Assembly (NCBI GenBank): GCA_017303575.1
Contig: JAFLCL010000027.1
Span: 1-55,398, forward strand
DNA: 55,398 nt
Reading direction: 5' to 3'
Source of the DNA: Deltaproteobacteria bacterium
GTDB taxonomy: Bacteria; Myxococcota_A; Polyangia; Polyangiales; Sandaracinaceae
Notes under the pieces: model-generated
Told to the model about the DNA's origin: nothing
Database searches by the model: none
Seen by the model: the letters and a program-made list of their open reading frames with translations, nothing else
Shown here: positions 7,965 through 14,813 of the stretch, piece by piece
Layout of the letters: each line of letters begins with the position of its first letter
Numbering within the stretch: the stretch's first letter is position 1
Translations under genes and position numbers: made by a program

Positions 7965-8501
7965 ATGACCGACGCGGTTCCGTCCCTGCCTCCGGAGATC
8001 GCTGCGATGGATCTCGCGGACGCGAGCGTCGCGCTCTCGATCGACGCGTCCACCTACGGCCTCGAGGCGCTCTACGCCGCGAGCTACGCGTTCCTCGATC
8101 GCGCCTACGTGCTGCTCGAGCGTCCTTCGCCCGAGCGCTACCGCGTGATCCTCGCGCCCAAGAAGCGCGACGCAGGCGAGCTCCGCGATCAGCTGACGCG
8201 CCTCGCGGGTGAGCTGGCGAACGAGCTGCTCGCGTCCGCGTACCGACAGCGCCTCCACGCCGAGAACCGAGCGCTGATCGAGAGCGTGACGATGCGCGCG
8301 GTCGCCGGCGCGCTGGGCCCGAACGTCGAGGCGCCACCGTCGCTGGAGGATCTCGAGGCGTTCGACTTCTCCGCCGAGGCCTTCGAGGATCCGCTGGGGA
8401 TCGCGATGAGCTGGGAAGAGAAGTACGGCAAGAAGACGCCGCCCAAGGCCGGTGAGGATCCGCCGGCGAAGGCGGGCGAGACGAACGAGGACGCAGGCTG
8501 A
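7965..8501 (+). CDS. hxsD: His-Xaa-Ser system protein HxsD-like
   Basis: A 178-residue protein with the HxsD pattern. A beta strand and helix (VALSIDASTYGLEALYAASY) precede AFLDRAYVLLE, a strand with PK (YRVILAPKKRDA), and a long helix (ELANELLASAYRQRLHAENR) that corresponds to the LLNDYxLRE motif naming this family. The remaining 60 residues (FEDPLGIAMSWEEKYGKK and a charged tail) are an extension. HxsD proteins accompany the HxsB and HxsC radical SAM maturases; their biochemical role is unknown, although a recognition or scaffold function is plausible. The gene is divergent from hxsB across a 47-bp promoter region and overlaps the next gene by one base (TGATG), indicating co-translation. 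Confidence 0.8.
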   Translation: MTDAVPSLPPEIAAMDLADASVALSIDASTYGLEALYAASYAFLDRAYVLLERPSPERYRVILAPKKRDAGELRDQLTRLAGELANELLASAYRQRLHAENRALIESVTMRAVAGALGPNVEAPPSLEDLEAFDFSAEAFEDPLGIAMSWEEKYGKKTPPKAGEDPPAKAGETNEDAG

Positions 8502-8713
8502 TGCGCGAGCTGCGTCTCCATCGAGAGCTCTACCGAGGCGAGGCCGTCGACGCGGCGGCCAAGGTGTACGCGCCCTACGCGAGCATCGAGCTGATCGACG
8601 ACCCGACGCACTGGATTGTGCGCGTGACGTCGAGCACGCCTGCGCGCGAGGTGCGCGTCGCGCGTGAGCTCGCGAACCACGCGCTCGGGACTTCCATTCG
8701 CGATCGAGGGTGA
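8501..8713 (+). CDS. HxsD-like small protein
   Basis: A 70-residue protein (MRELRLHRELYRGEAVDAAA, then YASIELIDDPTHWIVRVTSS and VARELANHALGTSIR). The layout (strand, Tyr, helix AVDAAAKVYAPYA, two strands, and a final helix containing E-x-A-N-x-A-L-G) matches small HxsD-like proteins found beside HxsB-type enzymes. It is a shortened relative of the preceding gene's first 110 residues. Its ATG overlaps the TGA of hxsD. It could form a hetero-oligomer with HxsD, or be a substrate-binding subunit (inference). No His-Xaa-Ser repeats are present, so it is not the classical HxsA precursor. Confidence 0.7.
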   Translation: MRELRLHRELYRGEAVDAAAKVYAPYASIELIDDPTHWIVRVTSSTPAREVRVARELANHALGTSIRDRG

Positions 8714-8733
8714 TCGGGTGATCGCCGTTCGGA

Positions 8734-8790
8734 GTGGGGGCCTCCGCTCCGCGTGTCGTGTCCGCGCCGACGCTGCGCTCTGACCCCCAC
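8734..8790. repeat. Intergenic palindromic repeat, family B copy 1
   Basis: A 57-bp element with 7-bp terminal inverted repeats GTGGGGG/CCCCCAC at 8734-8740 and 8784-8790. Bases 8736-8779 match 40519-40562 in inverse orientation at 43 of 44 positions by direct comparison. Similarity continues more weakly for about 25 bp beyond the 8779 side. It fills the 98-bp gap between the convergent HxsD-like and methyltransferase genes, so it may also act as a bidirectional transcript end. Confidence 0.75.
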
Positions 8791-8810
8791 CCGTGCGGCC
8801 CTCGCGTTGA

Positions 8811-9452
8811 TCAGCGCGGGCGCGTCGTGCCGACGAGGCCTGTGCGGACCAGCCAGGGGAGGTCGAGTCGCCGATCCTCCAACGTCGAGTGATCGAAGCC
8901 CGCGCGTTCGATGGACGTGCGCGCGTCCGTGAGGGGATCGCAGCCTGCGAGGAGCGTCTTCCACAGGGGTCGCGCGACGCGTTGAGCACGACGACGCAGA
9001 CCGCGCGGCGCGGCCACGTGCTCGGCGATCACGAGGCGACCTTCCGGTCGGAGCAGGCGCCGTGCTTCGGCGAGCATCGCCTCGGGGTGACGCACCGAGC
9101 AGAGCACGAACGTGATCACGACGACGTCGTACGTGCCGCTCTCGAGATCGATCGGGCGTGTGCCCGACGCGACGGTGAGGCGCGTGGGGATCCGCGTCTC
9201 GAGAGTCCAGCGATCGAGGCGTTCCTTCGCGAGCTGGGCGAGGCCTTCGGCGGGCTCGATCGCGACGAGCTCCTCGAGGCCTTCACGCGGGTAGTGAGCG
9301 AGGTTCGAGCCGGTGCCGAAGCCGATCTCGACCACGCGACCACCCACGTCCCGCAAGAGCTCGCCGCGCAGCGGCTCGACGCCGCGCATGCCGCGATCGA
9401 GCAGGTGCGAGAGGACGTGTTTCTGGACTGCGCGGTCGAGGCGCGACTGCAC
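8811..9452 (-). CDS. Class I SAM-dependent methyltransferase
   Basis: A 213-residue protein of the UbiE/Methyltransf_11 type. Motif I VVEIGFGTGSNL (residues about 40-51) binds S-adenosylmethionine, followed by the acidic residue after strand 2 (LVAIEP), motif II (DVVVITFVLCSVRHPEAML) and motif III (LLRPEGRLVIAEHV). The methyl acceptor cannot be told; sequences with the FVLCSV pattern are often annotated as phospholipid or small-molecule methyltransferases. The start lies 10 nt after the stop of the TlpA-like gene, so this is the last gene of a minus-strand operon that begins with the DUF2330-like protein. Confidence 0.88.
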   Translation of the reverse strand: MQSRLDRAVQKHVLSHLLDRGMRGVEPLRGELLRDVGGRVVEIGFGTGSNLAHYPREGLEELVAIEPAEGLAQLAKERLDRWTLETRIPTRLTVASGTRPIDLESGTYDVVVITFVLCSVRHPEAMLAEARRLLRPEGRLVIAEHVAAPRGLRRRAQRVARPLWKTLLAGCDPLTDARTSIERAGFDHSTLEDRRLDLPWLVRTGLVGTTRPR

Positions 9453-9461
9453 GGAGAGCGA

Positions 9462-10076
9462 TCAGCCGCCGTCGGCCATGAGCGCGGTGATGCCCTGCGC
9501 GATCGTGCCCTGCTCGGCAGGCGCGAAGCCCTCGCGCTCCCACGTGATGCGGCCCGCGCGGTTGACCCACACGCTGAATGGCGCCGAGCGGCGCGGGTTG
9601 AGCTGGGTGGTGACGCGGGTGTCGAGATCGGTCACGACGTCGAAGGTGATGCCGAGGCGACGGGCCGCGGGACCGACGCGCGTGAGGGTCGTGGCGTTGT
9701 CCATCGAGATGCCGACCACACGCAGGCCCGCGGCGCGGTGCTGCTGGTAGAGCGTCTCGTAGAACGGCAGCTCCTGCTGACACGGCACGCACCACGTGGC
9801 CCAGAAGAGGATGACGACGGGGTTGTGCCCGAGCAGCTCGCTCATGCGGAACTGCCCCGTGCTCGGTCCACCGACGGCCGCCGGCAGCGTGAACGGCGGG
9901 GGCTGACCACCGACGCGAGCGCGCGCGGAGGACACCGGCGAGAGCGTGTCGAGGAGCGTTCCGAGCGAGGCGCGCGTCTGGTCGGAGGCGACGTCACGCG
10001 GGCGCGGCGCGATCGCGAGACCACCGACGAGGAGGAGGGCGAGGCTCACGATCGAGAGGGCACGGCTCAAGCGCAT
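9462..10076 (-). CDS. TlpA-like thiol-disulfide oxidoreductase, exported
   Basis: A 204-residue protein with an N-terminal signal or anchor (LSRALSIVSLALLLVGGLAI), a Pro/Ser linker, and an AhpC-TSA/Redoxin thioredoxin fold. The redox motif is WATWCVPC (CVPC), followed by QQELPFYETLYQQHR and a cis-Pro region RRSAPFSVWVNRAG. TlpA/ResA-like proteins reduce disulfides or cytochrome-c apoproteins outside the cytoplasmic membrane. The start MRLSRAL is placed directly at the signal peptide; upstream codons in the same frame are shadows of the DUF2330-like gene. It is likely co-transcribed with the genes on both sides. Confidence 0.88.
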   Translation of the reverse strand: MRLSRALSIVSLALLLVGGLAIAPRPRDVASDQTRASLGTLLDTLSPVSSARARVGGQPPPFTLPAAVGGPSTGQFRMSELLGHNPVVILFWATWCVPCQQELPFYETLYQQHRAAGLRVVGISMDNATTLTRVGPAARRLGITFDVVTDLDTRVTTQLNPRRSAPFSVWVNRAGRITWEREGFAPAEQGTIAQGITALMADGG

Positions 10077-10165
10077 GACGGGCTCCGACGGCTGGAGGGA
10101 GCTCGCATTCAAGACCGCGCGGCGCACGGGCGCAACGCGCCACGCGGTGAGGCTCGCGAATCGCC

Positions 10166-11845
10166 CTATTTCGTGGGCGATCCACGCTTGCGACGGCGCG
10201 CACGAAGCGCGAGGAGCCCCACCGCGAACGCGACGGGACCGAAGCCCGAGACCGTGCTGCCGCTCACCGCGCAGAAGAGGCCGCCTCCCGAGGAGCGCGA
10301 CCCACGCGAGGCCTCCGCGCAGAAGGGCTCGCTCAGCGCGTGCTCGGGCGAGCGGAACCACGCCTCGGGGATCGCAGGCGGGCTCGCCGTGCGCGGGTAG
10401 CTGCGCTCGTAGGTGAAGGTGCGCGGCGGGGCCGACGCGGACGCGACGCTCCCGCCCTGACAGCACGGCAGCGGGATGCGCACGCGGGTGGTGCGCTCCA
10501 CGTCCGTGCTCGGCGCGGCGGGCGCGGTGCCGATGATCGGCACGATGCGCGAGTCCTCGGCCTCGAGCTGCTGCTGCCGCGCGACGCGGAGGTGCGTGAG
10601 CTGTCCGCGCGAGAGACCGAAGCTCGCGAGCGAGCCCTCGAGCTCGGTCGCGCCCGCAGAGAGCGTGAGCGCCGAGCCGTCCTCCGCGTCCACGCGATGC
10701 GACGAGAGCACGTACGCGTCGGTGATCACGGTGCCGCCGTCTGGATCGAACTGGAGGCGGTTCTGGATCGGGATCACCTCGCCCGGCCAGCTCACCACGA
10801 GCGGCGCGAGGCCCGTGACGCCGAGCTCCGTCGTCTCGACGTCGCTCGGCGGATGAACGTCGAGCGCGACGAACCAGCGATCGTCGCCGACGTAGGCGGC
10901 GAACGCGGCGTCGTCGATCGCGTCGTGCACGAAGTGGTGCTCGTCCATCCACCGCGCGAGCGCCTCGAGGCTCGAGGCCGAGAGCGCGGTGACCGTGTAC
11001 GCGTCCGAGACCGGGATGGTCTCGTAGGAGACGGAGCCTTCCTCGCCGTAGTCGATCTCGCGCGTGCCGCGGCTGCCCGTGCCCGGGCGGTAGTAGGGCG
11101 AGCCGTCTGCGCCGCAGCCGTAGATCGCGAGCGGCGCCGCGGCGATCGAGGCCAGCACCTCGGAGGGCTCGAGCCCCTCGGCCTCCGACGTGTAGTGGGG
11201 GTCGGTGCACTGAAAGCCCAGGCTCGGGTCCTCCGTGACGACGACCGTCTCTCGGATCTGCTCCGACATCGCGGTCGAGATCGCCGAGAGCGAGCTGAAC
11301 GCGTCGCTCGGTCCGAGCGCCACGTCGGGACGCGCATCGACGGGCATCACGAGGCCCGCGCGCCCGCCGCCGTCCAAGAGGCGCGGCTGGATCACGAGGC
11401 TCACGAGCGGGCTGTGCACCTCCGTCGCCGGCGTTCCGTCGCGGCAGACACGCACGAGCCCTCCTGCGTCGGGCGGCCCGGCGTCTGCGCCCACGTACGC
11501 GGGGATGGCAGCCCCGAACGGTGTGAACGCCGCGAGCTCGCTCACCGGCAGCTCGCGATCGATCACGTCGCCGGCCTGACGACGCGCGAGCTCGGAGAGC
11601 TGCCGCACCGGCTCGCCGTCCTCGGGACACGTGTAGTCGATGATCACGTCGTCCACGACGACGAAGAACGCGCTCGTGGTCGCATCGAACGCGACCGGCG
11701 GCGCATCCTCGGACTCCACGACGCGGCAGATCGCGCGCGCGCGCGACGGCGCGATCGCGCCCGCGAGAAGGACGCTCGCGGTGAGCAGACGGAGCACATC
11801 CTCGGCCGCGCGAGACGCGCGACGAGGCGAAGCAAGCGATGTCAT
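10166..11845 (-). CDS. DUF2330-like exported protein with C-terminal membrane anchor
   Basis: A 559-residue secreted protein. A strong Shine-Dalgarno GGGAGG lies 5 nt before the ATG at 11845. A signal peptide (DVLRLLTASVLLAGAIAPSRARA) leads into AICRVVESED. The body has the DUF2330 wording: strands near FFVVVDDVIIDYTCPEDGEP, LVMPVDARPDV, a long WPGEVIPIQNRLQF segment and DAYVLSSHRVDAEDG. The C-terminus is a Cys-containing stretch, a hydrophobic helix and a basic tail (GFGPVAFAVGLLALRARRRK), resembling a MYXO-CTERM-type sorting signal and implying surface display. DUF2330 proteins have no defined activity. It heads a probable operon with the TlpA-like and methyltransferase genes. Confidence 0.8.
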   Translation of the reverse strand: MTSLASPRRASRAAEDVLRLLTASVLLAGAIAPSRARAICRVVESEDAPPVAFDATTSAFFVVVDDVIIDYTCPEDGEPVRQLSELARRQAGDVIDRELPVSELAAFTPFGAAIPAYVGADAGPPDAGGLVRVCRDGTPATEVHSPLVSLVIQPRLLDGGGRAGLVMPVDARPDVALGPSDAFSSLSAISTAMSEQIRETVVVTEDPSLGFQCTDPHYTSEAEGLEPSEVLASIAAAPLAIYGCGADGSPYYRPGTGSRGTREIDYGEEGSVSYETIPVSDAYTVTALSASSLEALARWMDEHHFVHDAIDDAAFAAYVGDDRWFVALDVHPPSDVETTELGVTGLAPLVVSWPGEVIPIQNRLQFDPDGGTVITDAYVLSSHRVDAEDGSALTLSAGATELEGSLASFGLSRGQLTHLRVARQQQLEAEDSRIVPIIGTAPAAPSTDVERTTRVRIPLPCCQGGSVASASAPPRTFTYERSYPRTASPPAIPEAWFRSPEHALSEPFCAEASRGSRSSGGGLFCAVSGSTVSGFGPVAFAVGLLALRARRRKRGSPTK

Positions 11846-11964
11846 CCGAACCTCCCGAACGAAGCCAAGACAGAGAGCCGCGCCCGACGCGCGGTCTCTC
11901 GCGCGTATCAAGAAGCGGGCCCGACGAGATCACTGACGGATCGCCCCGCCCGCGGGCGCGCCGC

Positions 11965-11979
11965 TGTGCCAGTGGCACA
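11965..11979. promoter_or_regulatory. 15-bp inverted repeat, possible operator
   Basis: TGTGCCA-G-TGGCACA is a perfect 7-bp inverted repeat around one base. It lies 120 bp upstream of the DUF2330-like start and just past the corA stop codon. It could be an operator for the downstream minus-strand operon. No adjoining T-run is present, so an intrinsic terminator is less likely. Supported by symmetry only. Confidence 0.3.
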
Positions 11980-11990
11980 CGAGCCGCGCC

Positions 11991-12896
11991 TCAGAGCCAG
12001 CGTCGACGTCGGAGCTCGAGCGCGCAGAGGAAGGACAGCACGAGCGACAGCGCGATCAACGCGAGGAACGCCCACGGCTCCCGTGCCCACGGGACGGGCA
12101 CGTTCATGCCCCAGTACCCCGCGACGGCGATCGGCGGCGTGAGCACGACCGTGACGGACGCGAGCAGCTTCATCACGTCGTTGAGGTTGTTCGAGATGAC
12201 CGACGCGAACGCGTCCATCGTCGCGCCGAGCGTCTCGCGCTCGAGGTCGCACGTCTCGAGCGCCTGGCGCAGCTCGATGCGCGCATCCTCCAGCGCACAG
12301 CGATCTTCGTCGGGCACCTCGAGCCCGCCGAACTTGGTGAGGCGATCCACCACGTGATCGAGGGACCGCAGCGCGGAGCTGAACTGCACGAGCGACTTCA
12401 TCAGGCGCACGAGCTCGAGCACCTCGCGGTTACCGAGCGCGTGCGCGAGCCGCACCTCGGCGGCGTCGATCGTCTTCTCGATCTCCGCGATCGCATCGAG
12501 GAACGCGTCGGCGGTCGCGCGCACGTGGGCGATCACGATGCGATGGGGCGCGCACGGGATGAGATCGTCCGATCGCCTCGCGCGCTCGATCACCTCGGCG
12601 CCCGAGGTGTCGCGCGCGATCGTGACCACCGCCCGCGGTCCGAGCACGAGGCTCACGGGCGAGCTCGACCACGGCACGTCCGCGCCGGCAGGCATGCGAC
12701 GCGGCGCGCGCAGCACCACGAGCAGCGCGCCTTCTTTCTCGGTGACGTGGGGGCGCTCGTTCGGATCGAGCGCGTGCGCGAGCAAGACCGAAGGCACGCC
12801 GTGCTCCGACCCGAGGCGTGCGCTCTCCTCTTCGGTCGGCGCGACGGCGACGACCCAGGGTCGTCCTTCGCTGATCTCGTCGACGATCTCCAGCAT
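11991..12896 (-). CDS. corA: CorA-family divalent metal transporter
   Basis: A 301-residue protein with the CorA architecture: an N-terminal cytoplasmic alpha/beta funnel domain, a long coiled helix (about residues 130-235), and two C-terminal membrane helices (VMKLLASVTVVLTPPIAVAG and PWAFLALIALSLVLSFLCAL). Between them lies the signature YWGMNV (the GMN selectivity motif). A short basic tail (RRRRWL) follows. Such pentamers pass Mg2+, Co2+ or Ni2+ down the membrane potential. The start is 3 nt after the stop of the upstream membrane-protein gene, so it is the third gene of an operon with that protein and an ABC ATPase. That partnership is unusual for CorA. Confidence 0.92.
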   Translation of the reverse strand: MLEIVDEISEGRPWVVAVAPTEEESARLGSEHGVPSVLLAHALDPNERPHVTEKEGALLVVLRAPRRMPAGADVPWSSSPVSLVLGPRAVVTIARDTSGAEVIERARRSDDLIPCAPHRIVIAHVRATADAFLDAIAEIEKTIDAAEVRLAHALGNREVLELVRLMKSLVQFSSALRSLDHVVDRLTKFGGLEVPDEDRCALEDARIELRQALETCDLERETLGATMDAFASVISNNLNDVMKLLASVTVVLTPPIAVAGYWGMNVPVPWAREPWAFLALIALSLVLSFLCALELRRRRWL

Positions 12897-12899
12897 CGT

Positions 12900-13934
12900 T
12901 CACCCGAACAGCGAAGCGCCGTCGCTGATCCACGCGAAGCGCGCGATCGGATAGAGGGCGACGACAATCGTGACGAGCCACGCGGTCGCCGCCGTCACCG
13001 CGAAGCGACGACGGAGCGGCCACGCGAGCGCGGGCTCGGGCACGCGACGCGACGAGAGTGCAGAGACACCGAGCGCGAGGCTCGCGCCGAGGGCCGTCGC
13101 GAGCGCGACGTAGAGCGGCCAGCCGATCCCACCGCTCTCCTCCACGCGGAGGAGACAGAAAGGGCACTGGTGCACCGGCGTCTCGTAGGCGTGCGGCGCC
13201 ACGTAGCCCACGATGGCCGGCACGCTCGCCAGCGCGGCACCGATCGCGCACACGCTCGCGAGCACCGCGAGCACCTCGCCCGCGCGCGCCCTTCGTGTGG
13301 AGGCGATCGCGAGGACCGCGGTGAGCCCCCCGAGCACGACCATCGCGATCATCGCGGTCGGCTCTGCGCCTCCCTCACGACCGAGGATCGCCGCCGCGCG
13401 AGGGCCGAAGCCCGTCGAGCAGCACGACGCGATCACGCGGAAGTCGAGATCGAGGGCGAAGCGCGTCGAGGCCGCGAAGCTCGCGAGCACGAGCGGGCCC
13501 ACGAAGAAGGCGCCCGTGAGCTTGCCGCGCGTGAGCGCTCCCTCGCGCTGCGTCAGATCCACGGCGTGCAGCGCCCGCCACGACGAGGCCGCGAGCGCAG
13601 CGACGATCGCGAGCACGAGCGCACGGAAGCCCCACGGGCTCGCGTCGAGCACCCCGTACGCGCACATCGCCCCGCGCAGCGAGCCCGCGAGGCGATCGGC
13701 GCCCGTGACCGCGAGGAGCAGATCGAGCCACGCGAACGCGCCCGCCAGCGAGAAGAGCGTGGAGACCAGCTCGATGCGCTTCTCGTCGTGGAGGCGCGTG
13801 ACGGGCCCCACGCGCGCGGGGTCGCGCGAGAGAGCGCGCGCCGCCACGATCATCGCCGCGATCGCCAGCACCGACGCGCTCAGGCCCACGATCACGCGCG
13901 CCACGAGCCACGGGCGAAGAAGATTCTCGATCAC
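12900..13934 (-). CDS. Multi-pass membrane protein with HxCPFC motif, ABC-linked
   Basis: A 344-residue protein with about eight hydrophobic helices (for example [32 protein letters not shown] and [20 protein letters not shown]). A loop before the seventh helix carries [12 protein letters not shown], a conserved-looking His/Cys site that could bind a metal or haem or act in redox chemistry. A Cys pair (ASCCSTGFG) sits in another loop. It lacks FtsX/MacB or other recognisable permease domains. Its ATG overlaps the stop of the ABC ATPase gene by 4 nt (13931-13934). By position it should be the membrane partner of that ATPase, with CorA 3 nt downstream. The substrate is unknown. Confidence 0.75.
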   Translation of the reverse strand: MIENLLRPWLVARVIVGLSASVLAIAAMIVAARALSRDPARVGPVTRLHDEKRIELVSTLFSLAGAFAWLDLLLAVTGADRLAGSLRGAMCAYGVLDASPWGFRALVLAIVAALAASSWRALHAVDLTQREGALTRGKLTGAFFVGPLVLASFAASTRFALDLDFRVIASCCSTGFGPRAAAILGREGGAEPTAMIAMVVLGGLTAVLAIASTRRARAGEVLAVLASVCAIGAALASVPAIVGYVAPHAYETPVHQCPFCLLRVEESGGIGWPLYVALATALGASLALGVSALSSRRVPEPALAWPLRRRFAVTAATAWLVTIVVALYPIARFAWISDGASLFG

Positions 13935-14632
13935 GACGAGCCCTCCTCGATGCGGCCCTCGGTCATGCTGAGCGTGCGATCGACACCCGGGTGCTCGAGC
14001 ACGCGAGGATCGTGGGTCGCGATCACGATGGTGCGGCGTGCGTCCTTCGTGAGCGTCCGCAGATCACCATCGAGCCACGCGAGCAGCTCCCGCGTGGTGT
14101 CGGCGTCAAGGTGCGCGGTGGGCTCGTCGAGGAGGAGGATGGGCGGATCGAGCACCAGCGCGCGGAGGATCGCGACCCGCTGCCGCTCGCCGCCAGAGAG
14201 CTTCTTCGCGAGCGTCTGCTTCTGCGCGGTGAGGCCCACGCGTGACAGCCGCTCGTCGAGGCGCGCCTCGTCGTCCTTCGTCGGACCGCCCACGGGCACG
14301 AGCGGGAGCCAGAGGTTCTCCTCGACGGTCATCTCCGGCACGAGCGCGAGCTCCTGGAACACGAAGCCCACCTCGTCGCGCCGCAGCGCAGCGCGGTGTC
14401 GATCGCGCAGGTGCACGATCGAGCGACCGAGCACGCGGATCTCTCCCGAGGTGGGCGCGATCATCCCGCCGAAGAGGGAGAGAAGCGTCGTCTTGCCGCA
14501 GCCGCTCGGACCGCGGATCACGGTGAGGGAGCCCTCCTCGATCGCGACGCTCACCCCGCGCACGGCGTGCACCACGCGCGACCCATCGGGGTAGCGCTTG
14601 TCGACGTCGAGGCACTCGAGGGCAGCAGGCAC
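13931..14632 (-). CDS. ABC transporter ATP-binding protein, LolD/MacB-like
   Basis: A 233-residue nucleotide-binding subunit. Walker A is [11 protein letters not shown], the Q-loop region is [16 protein letters not shown], the signature is LSGGERQR, Walker B is [12 protein letters not shown], and the switch His is in [12 protein letters not shown]. The sequence is closest in style to the LolD/MacB/FtsE group of type VII (mechanotransmission) exporters. It overlaps the next gene by 4 nt. That gene is not a typical MacB/FtsX permease, so the transporter type is uncertain. Its start faces the CheB-CheR gene across about 180 bp of divergent promoter region. Confidence 0.93.
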   Translation of the reverse strand: MPAALECLDVDKRYPDGSRVVHAVRGVSVAIEEGSLTVIRGPSGCGKTTLLSLFGGMIAPTSGEIRVLGRSIVHLRDRHRAALRRDEVGFVFQELALVPEMTVEENLWLPLVPVGGPTKDDEARLDERLSRVGLTAQKQTLAKKLSGGERQRVAILRALVLDPPILLLDEPTAHLDADTTRELLAWLDGDLRTLTKDARRTIVIATHDPRVLEHPGVDRTLSMTEGRIEEGSS

Positions 14633-14813
14633 GCGGTCACCTTACCGCGGGAGCGGGACCGTCGCGGACCGGTGCTACCCAGCCGTGCGATCCGCTGCGG
14701 CCCTGCGGGTGGTGTATGTGGGCCCCGACGTAGGCTACGGTCCCCTCTCGGGACCAAAGGCGCTCGTGACTCGCGGCCCCCATTGGACGGCACTCGTCCA
14801 GACGGGAGTCAGC

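Noticed and set aside
6349..7965. Plus-strand frame of 538 codons over hxsB
   Set aside because: It is an antisense shadow. The minus-strand frame has the CxxxCxxC, GGE and SPASM-like motifs; the plus frame has only Arg/Glu/Val-rich filler.
4952..8808. HxsA-type precursor with repeated His-Xaa-Ser near the HxsB/HxsD genes
   Set aside because: I looked through both strands around the locus and found no HXS repeat run, so no precursor is called.
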